Assembly: GCA_002698575.1 (NCBI GenBank)
Contig: NZZG01000169.1
Location: 22,301-55,505 of the forward strand
DNA: 33,205 bases
From: Pimelobacter sp.
GTDB lineage: Bacteria > Actinomycetota > Actinomycetes > Propionibacteriales > Nocardioidaceae
Direction of reading: 5' to 3'
The notes below the pieces were generated by a model, which was not told where the DNA came from, did not search any database, and saw nothing but the letters and a program-made list of their open reading frames with translations. Each line of letters opens with the position of its first letter. Within the stretch, counting starts at the first letter, position 1. Below, piece after piece: positions 1-6,987 of this stretch. The position numbers were made by a program, and so were the translations under genes.

Positions 1-1
1 G

Positions 2-358
2 CCGCCCACCAGCACGGAGGTCGCCGCGCGCCTGACCACGATGACGCAACGCCGTGGCGAGAAGCCGGCGAGGGTCCAGTTTGTCGTCTACGGCGACCAG
101 GCCTCGGACGGCCGCGCAGGCCGCGTGGTGATCAAGGTCGACAAGCGGCGCGAGCGCAGCTACGCCGTGCCCGTCGCGTCAGCCGGCTCGTTGTCGGCCG
201 ACGACGTCGAGACCATTCGGCTGTCGAAGAACCTGCGACGCGGCAAGCACGAGGTCCGGGTCATCTTCGTCCCGGACGACCCGACGGCCTACGACAGGTC
301 GAAGTCCCAGCTGATGGTGGTCAAGGTGAAGCGGGCCACGTCCGGGCGAGGAAGGTAG
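2..358 (+). CDS. C-terminal fragment of an Ig-like repeat protein (5' end outside the window)
   Basis: The reading frame is open to the left edge, so this is the last 118 residues of a longer protein. An internal ATG at 41 exists, but the sequence before it (STEVAARLTT) reads as the first strand of the same domain, so I do not treat it as the start. The fragment has the rhythm of one bacterial Ig-like domain of the Big_3/Big_5 sort. Strands alternate with a GRVVIKVD segment, a polar turn, then LRRGKHEVRVIFVPDDPTAY, which matches the family pattern of 'L..G.H.v.v.Y..d..y', and a final LMVVKVKRA strand. Such domains occur in secreted or surface adhesins and carbohydrate-active enzymes. The short basic tail (TSGRGR) has no sortase motif. 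The function of the whole protein cannot be told from this piece. Confidence 0.6.
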   Translation, partial: PPTSTEVAARLTTMTQRRGEKPARVQFVVYGDQASDGRAGRVVIKVDKRRERSYAVPVASAGSLSADDVETIRLSKNLRRGKHEVRVIFVPDDPTAYDRSKSQLMVVKVKRATSGRGR

Positions 359-364
359 TCGGCT

Positions 365-379
365 CCCCGGGGCCCGGGG
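365..379. terminator. GC-rich inverted repeat between convergent genes
   Basis: CCCCGGGGCCCGGGG lies 6 bases after the stop of the Ig-like fragment and 14 bases before the end of the convergent dehydrogenase gene. It can fold as a 5-bp stem with a 5-base loop. There is no T-tract, as is common for terminators of high-GC actinobacteria, so termination is inferred from position and symmetry only. Confidence 0.35.
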
Positions 380-393
380 CGGGCATGTGATCC

Positions 394-1152
394 TCAGACC
401 AGTCGCTTGAGGATCGGCAGGGGCGCGTGCTTCATCACCAGCGACAACGGCGCCCACGGCAGTGGGGGCACGCACGCGTCGGCCACCTGCTTCTCGATCG
501 CCTTGACCATCGCCTTCACGCCGTCCTCCGTCGTGGCCATCAACGGCGAGGTGGGCTGGGCGTAGTCGTTCATCTCGCTGATGATGTAGCCGGGGTAGAG
601 CACGGTCACCTTGACGGTCTTGGCGAGCGGCGTGCCGTAGAGCTCGGTGCGCAGGCCCTCGGCGAGGTGGGCCACGGCGGCCTTGGTGGCGGCGTACGTC
701 GCGATCTCCTTGGGCATCCCGCGCATCGCGGCCATCGACGAGACCATCACCAGGTGCCCGGCCTGCTGCTCGCGGAAGATCTCCATCGCGGCCTCGGTCT
801 GGGCCAGGGCACCCACGAAGTTGGTCATCGCGGTCGCCCGGTTGGCGGCGTAGCCACCCGTCCCGATCCGCGCGCCCTTGCCGAGGCCGGCGTTGACGAT
901 CACCTTGTCGATCCGGCCGAGGTCGGCGGCAAACTCGCCGAACACCCGGAACACCGCGTCGTCGTCGTTCACGTCGAGCGCACGCACGGCGATGCGTCGC
1001 TCGGGGTGGGCACCGAGGATCTCGGCGCTCAGCTCCTCGAGGCGGTCGGTGCGCCGCGCGCACAGCGCCAGGTCGTGGCCCTTGGCGGCGAGCTGGCGGG
1101 CCATCTCGGCGCCGAGGCCGGAGGAGGCGCCGGTGATCAGGATCGTCGACAT
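394..1152 (-). CDS. Short-chain dehydrogenase/reductase (SDR)
   Basis: A 252-residue classical SDR, an NAD(P)-dependent oxidoreductase that is probably cytosolic. The nucleotide-binding motif TGASSGLG is at residues 7-14, the structural NAG motif at 87-89, the catalytic serine at 138-139 (MVSS) and the catalytic YxxxK at Y153/K157. The PG motif after the sixth strand (LYPGYI) is also present, so the active site looks intact. The C-terminus has an extra hydrophobic, proline-rich tail (PPLPWAPLSLVMKHAPLPILKRLV), seen in SDRs annotated for fatty or steroid substrates and possibly membrane-associating. The substrate is unknown. A -10-like hexamer CAGACT lies 7 nt before the ATG with no Shine-Dalgarno sequence, so the mRNA may be leaderless. 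The gene is transcribed alone, divergent from the flavin cassette to its right. Confidence 0.9.
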   Translation of the reverse strand: MSTILITGASSGLGAEMARQLAAKGHDLALCARRTDRLEELSAEILGAHPERRIAVRALDVNDDDAVFRVFGEFAADLGRIDKVIVNAGLGKGARIGTGGYAANRATAMTNFVGALAQTEAAMEIFREQQAGHLVMVSSMAAMRGMPKEIATYAATKAAVAHLAEGLRTELYGTPLAKTVKVTVLYPGYIISEMNDYAQPTSPLMATTEDGVKAMVKAIEKQVADACVPPLPWAPLSLVMKHAPLPILKRLV

Positions 1153-1285
1153 GGCCCGGAGTCTGGCAGAGGCGCCGCGGGCGTCGGTGCCCCCCGCCGC
1201 GCCCGGCTGACAGGTGACTCACAGACTCCTGAGGGCGAGGCTTCAGCAGGAGAGCGCACGATCGCTGCATGACCTGGACCGACCG

Positions 1286-2644
1286 ATGACGTCGACAGCC
1301 GCGAGGTGCGACGCCGGCGTGCGCGCCGCGAGCCAGGCCGCCCTGTGGGCGACCCTGCTGTGGCTCGTCCTGCTGTGGCTGCGCGAGGGCGGCGTCCAGG
1401 ACCTGGGCGGCTGGACCAGCGCCCTGCTCTCGACCGGGCGCCTGACCGGGCTCGTCGCCTCGGCGCTCCTGCTCGTCCAGGTGCTGATGATGGCGCGGAT
1501 CCCCGTGCTCGAGCGTGCCTGGGGCCAGGACCGCCTGGCGCGACTCCACCGCCTGGTCGGCTTCACCTCGTTCAACCTGATGGTCGCCCACGTGGGGCTG
1601 GTCACCTGGGGATACGCCTCCGGTCGGCTCACGGCGACGCCGGGCACGCTGTGGGACCTGACCTGGGACTACCCCGGCATGCTCCTGGCCGCAGCCGGAT
1701 CGTCGTGCCTGGTGATGGTCGTGGCGACCTCCGTGCGTGCTGCCAGGCGCCGGCTGCGCTACGAGTCGTGGCACCTGCTCCACCTCTACGCCTACCTGGG
1801 TGCCGGCCTCGCGCTGCCGCACCAGCTGTGGACCGGCCAGGAGCTCCTCGGCTCGACCGCCTCCGCCGTGTTCTGGTGGGGTCTGTGGGCCGCGGCCGCC
1901 GGGGCGGTGCTGGTCTGGCGGGTGGCGTTGCCGCTCTGGCGATCCTGGCGTCACGCCCTGCGGGTCACCGCGGTCGTCCCGGAGGGTGACGGCGTGTTCT
2001 CCGTGCACCTGACCGGGAGGGCTTTGGGACGCATGCCGGTCGAGGCCGGCCAGTTCCTCACGTGGCGCTTCCCGGGGCGTCCCGGTTGGACCCGGGCCAA
2101 CCCCTACTCCCTGTCGGCCGCGCCCGATGGCCGCGAGCTGCGGATCACCGTCCAGGAGGTGGGTGACGGCAGCAGGTCGTTGCGCGCGATCCGCCCCGGG
2201 GCCCGCGCCGTCGTGGAAGGCCCCTACGGTCGGCTCACCGCGCGGGCGCGGACGCGGCGCAAGGTGCTGCTGGTGGGTGCCGGGGTGGGCATCACGCCGT
2301 TGCGATCCCTCGCCGAGGGGCTGTCCTACGCCCCGGGCGAGATGACGCTGATCTACCGTTACCGCGACCAGCCGCTCTTCCGAGCCGAGCTGGAGGGGAT
2401 CGCTGCCCGGCGTGGCCTCCGCATCCTCGCCCTGCCCGGCCCCCGACGTACGCGCGACTCGTGGTTCAGCGCCCACGCCGGCGTGGCCTCGGACCGCGAC
2501 GTCCTCCTCGGCTGGGTGCCCGACCTCGCCGAGCACGACGTGTACGTCTGCGGCCCGCAGCAGTGGGCCGACGCCGTACGCCGTACCGCCCTGCTGGCCG
2601 GCCTTCCGGCCGACCAGCTCCACCTCGAGACGTTCGCCTGGTGA
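1286..2644 (+). CDS. Ferric-reductase-like transmembrane flavocytochrome (FAD/NAD(P)H oxidoreductase)
   Basis: With the ATG at 1286 the protein has 452 residues. The N-terminal half has about six hydrophobic segments between residues 20 and 215, with histidines (H88, H102, H163, H166, H179) placed like heme ligands of the ferric-reductase-like membrane domain. The C-terminal half is a ferredoxin-reductase module: an FAD-binding NPYSLS at 272-277, a pyridine-nucleotide site GAGVGITPLR at 331-340 and a terminal VCGP at 421-424. Such proteins move electrons from cytosolic NAD(P)H across the membrane. The two genes behind it encode an exported FMN-binding protein and the enzyme that attaches FMN, so the acceptor is probably that flavoprotein (inference). 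An in-frame GTG at 1214 would add 24 residues without a clear ribosome site; neither start has a strong signal, so the start is uncertain. Confidence 0.85.
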   Translation: MTSTAARCDAGVRAASQAALWATLLWLVLLWLREGGVQDLGGWTSALLSTGRLTGLVASALLLVQVLMMARIPVLERAWGQDRLARLHRLVGFTSFNLMVAHVGLVTWGYASGRLTATPGTLWDLTWDYPGMLLAAAGSSCLVMVVATSVRAARRRLRYESWHLLHLYAYLGAGLALPHQLWTGQELLGSTASAVFWWGLWAAAAGAVLVWRVALPLWRSWRHALRVTAVVPEGDGVFSVHLTGRALGRMPVEAGQFLTWRFPGRPGWTRANPYSLSAAPDGRELRITVQEVGDGSRSLRAIRPGARAVVEGPYGRLTARARTRRKVLLVGAGVGITPLRSLAEGLSYAPGEMTLIYRYRDQPLFRAELEGIAARRGLRILALPGPRRTRDSWFSAHAGVASDRDVLLGWVPDLAEHDVYVCGPQQWADAVRRTALLAGLPADQLHLETFAW

Positions 2645-2693
2645 GCCTGATGAGCCTGGTGAACGTCACGGACGCACGTGAGGAGCGCCTGAC

Positions 2694-3134
2694 ATGAATC
2701 GCATCGTCCTGTGGCTGATGAGCACCCTGACCGTCCTGGTCCTGCTGTTCGGCTACCGCACCTCCCTGGGAGGCGCCGACCAGCCGGCCTCGCCGGTGGC
2801 CCCGATCGTGGGAGCCGCGGCGGAGCCGACCACCGCCGGGTCGGGCGCGCGGACCGTCACGGGGCCCGCCGCGCAGACGCGCTACGGACCGGTGCAGGTG
2901 GAGCTGACTCTCAGCGGCACCGGCGCGGCCACGACGATCGACGACGTGGCGGTGATCCAGTACCCCAGCCAGGACCACCGCGACGCCGAGATCAACGGCT
3001 ACGCGCTGCCGATCCTGATCCAGGAGACCCTGGACCAGCAGAGCGCAGACGTCGACATGGTCTCCGGCGCGACCTACACGAGCGTCGGCTACCGGTCCTC
3101 GCTCCAGGCGGCCCTCGACCAGGCACAGGCATGA
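2694..3134 (+). CDS. Exported FMN-binding domain protein with flavinylation motif
   Basis: A 146-residue protein preceded by a good GAGGAG ribosome site. Residues 4-20 form a single hydrophobic anchor or signal segment, followed by an Ala/Pro/Thr-rich linker to about residue 60. An FMN-binding domain of the NqrC/RnfG type fills the rest. The motif D121-x-x-S-G-A-T127 matches the sequence recognised by ApbE flavin transferases, with T127 as the expected site of phosphoester-linked FMN. The protein should therefore be a membrane-tethered, extracytoplasmic one-flavin electron carrier. It lies 49 bases behind the membrane flavocytochrome, and its stop overlaps the start of apbE (ATGA), so the three gene products are probably made together. 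Confidence 0.88.
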   Translation: MNRIVLWLMSTLTVLVLLFGYRTSLGGADQPASPVAPIVGAAAEPTTAGSGARTVTGPAAQTRYGPVQVELTLSGTGAATTIDDVAVIQYPSQDHRDAEINGYALPILIQETLDQQSADVDMVSGATYTSVGYRSSLQAALDQAQA

Positions 3135-3916
3135 CGGTCGTCCGGGTCGCGAGCGGTGGCACCGACGCACGGGTGGTCCGCCACGTCGCCCAGATCATGG
3201 GGATGCCGATCAGCCTGGCTCTGCGTGGTCGCCGCGCCGGCACGTCCGTGGGGGCTGCGGCGTGGGAGGAGGTGCAGGCGTCCCTGCGCTGGAGCGACGA
3301 GGTCTTCAGCACGTGGCGCCCCGAGTCCACCATCTCCCGCCTGGGGCGCGGCGAGCTGGCCGTGGCCGACTGCCCGCCGGAGGTCGCCGAGGTGCTGGCC
3401 ATCGGGGAAGTGGCACGGCGAGCGACCGGGGGAGCCTTCGCCGTGTGCCGAGTGGTCGACGGCCGCGAGGTGCTCGATCCCTCCGGCGTGGTCAAGGGGT
3501 GGGCCGTCGACCGCGCCTCGGCGGTGCTCCGTGACCTGGACGACACCGACTTCACCCTGGCCGCCGGCGGCGACCTGGTCTGCTCGGCCGTCCTCGACAG
3601 GCCCGCGTGGCGGATCGGCATCGAGGACCCGCGCGACCCGTCCCGCCTGGTCGCCGTGGTGCCGGTGCGCGACGGCGCCGTGGCCACCAGCGGCGCGGTG
3701 CACCGGGGCGAGCACGTCCGGCACGCGGTCACGGGTCGGGCCCCGGCCGGCGTCGCGTCGGTGAGCGTCGTGCACTCGTCCCTGACGATCGCCGACGTCG
3801 AGGCGACCTGCGGCTACCTGCAGGGGGCCGGAGCGACCGCGTGGCTGCGCGAGCGTGGTCGCACGGGTGTGGTCGTGATGCCCGACGGTGCCGCGGAGGT
3901 CGTCTCGAGACGGTGA
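3131..3916 (+). CDS. apbE: FAD:protein FMN transferase (ApbE family)
   Basis: Translation starts at the ATG at 3131, overlapping the stop of the FMN-binding gene by 4 bases; the frame is open further upstream but that part has no homology-like content. The 261-residue protein shows the ApbE landmarks: MGMP near residue 23, FSTWRPESTISRL at 59-71, DPSGVVKGWAVD at 116-127, AAGGD at 144-148, a TSG at 186-188 and AD..AT at 221-226. ApbE uses FAD to attach FMN to a threonine of target proteins; the adjacent target carries the acceptor motif. One oddity is that the usual H-I-x-D-P-x-T-G segment reads HVRHAVTG here (residues 195-202), losing the Asp and Pro, although the AD..AT metal-site motif is kept. 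I still expect activity. No signal peptide is evident. Confidence 0.9.
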   Translation: MTVVRVASGGTDARVVRHVAQIMGMPISLALRGRRAGTSVGAAAWEEVQASLRWSDEVFSTWRPESTISRLGRGELAVADCPPEVAEVLAIGEVARRATGGAFAVCRVVDGREVLDPSGVVKGWAVDRASAVLRDLDDTDFTLAAGGDLVCSAVLDRPAWRIGIEDPRDPSRLVAVVPVRDGAVATSGAVHRGEHVRHAVTGRAPAGVASVSVVHSSLTIADVEATCGYLQGAGATAWLRERGRTGVVVMPDGAAEVVSRR

Positions 3917-3917
3917 G

Positions 3918-3933
3918 GCGCCGGTCCCGGCGC
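3918..3933. terminator. Hairpin between convergent apbE and the MpaB-family gene
   Basis: GCGCCG-GTCC-CGGCGC is a perfect 6-bp stem with a tetraloop, directly after the apbE stop and 24 bases before the end of the convergent gene. There is no T-tract; the terminator role is inferred from position. Confidence 0.4.
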
Positions 3934-3957
3934 GGGCCGCCGGGCCGCGTGCGCGGC

Positions 3958-4827
3958 TCAGCTCTCGGAGGTGGCGTGCACCGGGCAGCCCGGAGCGAAG
4001 GTCCCCATGCGCTCGACCTGGAAGCCGTCCGGGTAGCTCTTCATCCGCGGCATGTCGGAGACGTGGCGCGGGCGGCGCCGCGACGGCATGGCGCCCACGG
4101 CGCGTGCTCGCAGCCGCAGAGCGCCTCGTGACAGGCGCCTCGCCACCGGGTGCGGCGGTGCGTACTCGAAGGCCTCGAGCAGCGGGTCGTCCATCAGGGC
4201 CCGGCTGAAGACGTCGATCACCGGCTTGAGGGGCGTGGGGTAGAACGAGGCCATCAGGCCCATCGTCGCGTCGGCGACGCGACGCGAGCCCGGGTCGAAG
4301 GCGAAGTGGGCTCGCTCGTAGTCGTCCATCAGGTCGGCGAACTCCGCGTACGTCGCCGGGATCTGCTTGATCGCCATGTGCTGACCGAGGCACTGGTAGT
4401 AGCGGACCGAGGCGTCCAGCTCGTCGCGGGTCAGCGAGCGCCAGCCGTAGTCGTCGAGCCAGCGCTTGGGCACCACGACGAAGGTGGAGAGCACGTAGAG
4501 CATGTCGTCGTTGCTGATCTCGTACATCTTGTGCATCTGGTTGATGCGCCGCACCGCGGCCCGGCCGCGGTCGCTGTCGAAGCCCTCGAGCAGCGGCACC
4601 TCGAGAAGCAGGGCCGTGTCGTCGTAGCGCTTCTGCGTGGCGTCCTGGAACTGACCGGTCGCGTCCAGCAGCCTGCCCACGCTCGGCACGGCGTAGGTGC
4701 GGAACAGCGCCAGGCTCAACGCCTGGTTCAGGTCCCAGGGGAACTCGATCGTGGCCAGGTTGCGGTAGATCTCGACGAACTGCGTCTCCGGGTCCAGGCC
4801 GCGGTTGGGGTCGGTCCTCCACTGCAT
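3958..4827 (-). CDS. MpaB-family (DUF2236) oxygenase-like protein
   Basis: A 289-residue protein with the features of the DUF2236/MpaB family. It has an N-terminal YRNLATIEFPWDLNQALSLALFRTYAVPS helix, a D-R-x-x-x-T-like segment (KRYDDTALLL), a central NQMHKMYEISNDDMLYVLSTF segment with a histidine, and a later 'CLGQHMAIKQIPATYAEF' block with histidine. Family members include fungal MpaB and the rubber oxygenase Lcp, which bind heme and cleave isoprenoid double bonds; most bacterial members have no known substrate. The ATG follows a strong GAGGAGG ribosome site. The gene is divergent from a TetR regulator, and a perfect 20-bp palindrome lies 27-46 bases before its start, so TetR control is likely. 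The histidine ligand assignment is inference. The isoprenoid link is interesting because an Atu-like operon follows at 5573. Confidence 0.82.
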   Translation of the reverse strand: MQWRTDPNRGLDPETQFVEIYRNLATIEFPWDLNQALSLALFRTYAVPSVGRLLDATGQFQDATQKRYDDTALLLEVPLLEGFDSDRGRAAVRRINQMHKMYEISNDDMLYVLSTFVVVPKRWLDDYGWRSLTRDELDASVRYYQCLGQHMAIKQIPATYAEFADLMDDYERAHFAFDPGSRRVADATMGLMASFYPTPLKPVIDVFSRALMDDPLLEAFEYAPPHPVARRLSRGALRLRARAVGAMPSRRRPRHVSDMPRMKSYPDGFQVERMGTFAPGCPVHATSES

Positions 4828-4853
4828 GGCGCCTCCTCGATGAGTGTGCCAGG

Positions 4854-4873
4854 AGTGTAAGTCGACTTACACT
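4854..4873. promoter_or_regulatory. Perfect 20-bp palindrome, predicted TetR operator
   Basis: AGTGTAAGTCGACTTACACT is an exact inverted repeat with no spacer. It lies between the divergent MpaB-family gene (start at 4827) and tetR (start at 4939), 27 bases from the former and 66 from the latter. Size, symmetry and position are those of a TetR-family operator. It is relatively AT-rich against the surrounding GC-rich sequence. It probably overlaps the promoter of the leftward gene. Binding by the product of 4939-5529 is inferred. Confidence 0.75.
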
Positions 4874-4938
4874 TTGGGGCAAGGGGCCACGTCCGCGACC
4901 TCGGCGTCGTCGGCCCGCCCGTCTGGCATGGTGAGGCG

Positions 4939-5529
4939 ATGAGCAAGGAGTCGTCGCGCCGCAAGCCCTCGCGCCGCGCCCAGGTCCGGTTCCTGGAGGC
5001 CGGGCTCCAGGCGCTGGCCGACCGGGGGCACGCGGGCCTCAAGCTGGCCACCGTGTGCGAGCAGGTCGGCGCGACCAGCGGCTCGTTCTACTACGCCTTC
5101 CCCAGCTGGGGTGACTTCACCACCGAGCTGATCCGCTACTGGCGCGAGGAGATGAGCACCCGCCTGATCGTCGAGAGCAGTGCGATCGCCTCGGCCGCGG
5201 AGCGTCTCGGACACCTCGTCGACATCGGCGTCCGACTGCCGCACCGCTCGGAGGGGGCGATCCGCGTCTGGGCGGCGCACGACGCTCATGTCGCCTCGGT
5301 CGTGGCCGAGGTGGACCGGGAGCGACACGCGGCGATCGCGACGGCCTACGAAGCGGTGGTCCCCGACGTCGCGTCGGCCCGGCGCTACGCGACGGCGGCG
5401 ATGTACCTCCTGATCGGCCACGAGGGCAGTGCCGTCGGATCGGTGGAGGACCTGCGGTGGGCGTTCGGGGCGCTGCTGGACCAGGCGCTCGCGGCCTCCG
5501 CCCCGGCGGATCGTCGCGACGAGACTTAA
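4939..5529 (+). CDS. TetR-family transcriptional regulator
   Basis: A 196-residue regulator. A basic N-terminus (SRRKPSRRAQVRFLEAGLQAL) leads into a TetR helix-turn-helix at about residues 33-60 (GLKLATVCEQVGATSGSFYYAFPSWGDF), including the typical 'SGSFYYAF' recognition helix end. The rest is a helical ligand domain of unknown specificity. A GTGAGG ribosome-like sequence precedes the ATG at 4939. It is divergent from the MpaB-family gene with the 20-bp palindrome between them, so it probably represses that gene. It ends 43 bases before the next regulator gene and could read into that operon, although the latter has its own promoter-like sequence. Confidence 0.87.
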   Translation: MSKESSRRKPSRRAQVRFLEAGLQALADRGHAGLKLATVCEQVGATSGSFYYAFPSWGDFTTELIRYWREEMSTRLIVESSAIASAAERLGHLVDIGVRLPHRSEGAIRVWAAHDAHVASVVAEVDRERHAAIATAYEAVVPDVASARRYATAAMYLLIGHEGSAVGSVEDLRWAFGALLDQALAASAPADRRDET

Positions 5530-5531
5530 AG

Positions 5532-5575
5532 ACAGGCTTGACTGTTTGTTGAAGCGGCGCCACAGTGTCCCTGTG
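5532..5575 (+). promoter_or_regulatory. Promoter/operator region of the Atu-like operon
   Basis: TTGACT (5538-5543) is followed after 17 bases by CACAGT (5561-5566) and after 6 more by the GTG start at 5573, which fits a sigma-70-type promoter of a leaderless mRNA. Two short inverted repeats overlap it: ACAG-N6-CTGT at 5532-5545, across the -35 box, and CACAG-N5-CTGTG at 5561-5575, across the -10 box and the start codon. Both are plausible contacts for an autoregulating TetR protein. Each arm is only 4-5 bases, so the operator assignment is tentative. Confidence 0.45.
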
Positions 5576-6187
5576 ACCACGACCACCACCGCTCGGGTCC
5601 CCCAGGGGGAGCGCACCCGGGTGATGCGGGCGCGGCTGATGGAGGCGACGGTCGACCTCCTCGTCGAGAAGGGGTTCGCCGGGACGACCACCACCCTGGT
5701 CTCCGAGCGGGCCGGCGTCAGTCGGGGCGCCCAGCTGCACCACTTCCCGACCAAGAACGACCTCGTCCTGGCCGCCGTCGAGCACTTGACCGCGGTCCGC
5801 GGTGCCGAGCTGGCCGCCGCGGCGGCCGAGCTGCCCGCCGGCGTACGGCGCACCCGCGCCGTGCTGCAGATGCTGGGCGACCACTTCACCTCCCCGGTCT
5901 TCACCGCCGCGCTCGAGCTGTGGGTGGGGGCGCGGACCGACCCGACGCTGCTGGCCGCGGTGGCCCCGCTCGAGCAGCGCGTCGGTCGCGAGACGCACCG
6001 GCTGACGGTCGAGTGCCTCGGCGCCGACGAGCAGCACCCGGGCACCCGCGAGCTGGTCCAGGCCACCCTCGACCTGGTGCGCGGGCTCGGCCTGGCCACC
6101 ACGATCACCGACGACACCCGGCGGCGCGGCCGCATCCTCGACGAGTGGGCTCGCGTCCTGGACCGCGAGCTCAAGGAGAAGCCATGA
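5573..6187 (+). CDS. TetR-family regulator heading the Atu-like operon
   Basis: I start this gene at the GTG at 5573, giving 204 residues; the frame is open further upstream, but that part lies over the end of the preceding gene and has no regulator-like content. After a short Thr-rich leader (VTTTTTARVPQG) comes a TetR DNA-binding domain, ERTRVMRARLMEATVDLLVEKGF followed by TTTLVSERAGVSRGAQLHHFPTKNDLV (about residues 13-65), with 'GVSRGAQLHHFPTK' as the recognition part. The C-terminal ligand domain is helical and not assignable. The stop overlaps the next gene's ATG (ATGA), making it the first cistron of a seven-gene operon for acyl-CoA oxidation. An acyl-CoA or isoprenoid acid intermediate is the likely inducer (inference). 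Confidence 0.88.
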   Translation: MTTTTTARVPQGERTRVMRARLMEATVDLLVEKGFAGTTTTLVSERAGVSRGAQLHHFPTKNDLVLAAVEHLTAVRGAELAAAAAELPAGVRRTRAVLQMLGDHFTSPVFTAALELWVGARTDPTLLAAVAPLEQRVGRETHRLTVECLGADEQHPGTRELVQATLDLVRGLGLATTITDDTRRRGRILDEWARVLDRELKEKP

Positions 6188-6987
6188 CCCACGCCCCGCT
6201 GCTCGACGACCTCCTCGCCGACCTCGCCGCCGAGGGCGACCGGCTCCGAGGTGTCGTCGCCGACCTCACCGACGAGCAGTGGGTCACCGACACCCCGGCC
6301 GAGGGCTGGACGATCGCGACGACGATCGCGCACCTGCTCTGGACCGACGAGGCGGCGATCCTCGCTGCGCGCTCCCACGAGGACAAGGGCCCCTGGGACG
6401 CGCTCGTCCTGGCCGGCATGGCCGACCCGACCGGCTTCGTCGACACCGCGGCCCTCGAGATCGCCCAGCTCCCGCCCGCCGAGCTCCTGGCTCGCTGGGA
6501 CAGCGGGCGCCCGGTGCTCGCCGACGCGCTGCGCGGGGTGCCGGCCGGGGAGAAGATGCCGTGGTTCGGCCCACCCATGTCCGCGACCTCGATGGTGACC
6601 GCGCGCTTCATGGAGACCTGGGCGCACTCCCTCGACGTCTACGACGCGCTCGGCATCACCCCGGAGCGCAGCGACCGGATCAAGCACGTCGCCCACATCG
6701 GCGTGCGCACCCGTGGCTTCTCCTTCGCCAACGCCGGTCTCGACGTCCCCGAGGCGCCGGTGCGTGTCGAGCTGACCGCCCCCAGCGGGGACCTGTGGAC
6801 CTGGGGTCCCGACGACGCCGCCGAGACGGTGCGCGGGTCGGCGTACGACTTCTGCCTGCTGGCCACGCAGCGGGTGCACCGCGCCGACACCGACCTGGTC
6901 GCGCAGGGACCGGGCGCCGACGCCTGGCTCGACGTCGCGCAGTGCTTCGCCGGACCGGCCGGCGGCGGACGGGAGGCCAGCCGATGA
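6184..6987 (+). CDS. TIGR03084-family metal-binding protein (maleylpyruvate isomerase-like fold)
   Basis: A 267-residue protein with an N-terminal DinB/MDMPI-like four-helix bundle. The pattern GWTIATTIAHLLWTDE places H50, and ETWAHSLDVYDAL places E144 and H148; a His/Glu/His set at nearly these positions binds zinc in the mycothiol-dependent maleylpyruvate isomerase of Corynebacterium, as I recall it. The sequence type (DLLADLAAEGD..LRGVVADLT..QW.T.TPAEGWT) is that of TIGR03084, a family found mostly in actinobacteria, often beside AtuA-like genes. The biochemical role is unknown; a mycothiol- or CoA-linked reaction in the same pathway is possible but unproven. It overlaps both neighbours by 4 bases. 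Confidence 0.85.
   Translation: MTHAPLLDDLLADLAAEGDRLRGVVADLTDEQWVTDTPAEGWTIATTIAHLLWTDEAAILAARSHEDKGPWDALVLAGMADPTGFVDTAALEIAQLPPAELLARWDSGRPVLADALRGVPAGEKMPWFGPPMSATSMVTARFMETWAHSLDVYDALGITPERSDRIKHVAHIGVRTRGFSFANAGLDVPEAPVRVELTAPSGDLWTWGPDDAAETVRGSAYDFCLLATQRVHRADTDLVAQGPGADAWLDVAQCFAGPAGGGREASR

Noticed and set aside
179..2623. Very long minus-strand open frame of over 800 codons
   Set aside because: It runs antisense through the dehydrogenase and flavocytochrome genes. Its translation is dominated by Arg, Gly, Pro, His and Gln with no domain pattern, a usual by-product of high GC and codon bias.
5429..5572. Earlier start for the second TetR gene
   Set aside because: This stretch overlaps the previous gene and translates to Arg/Pro-rich sequence unlike a TetR N-terminus; promoter boxes lie before the GTG at 5573.
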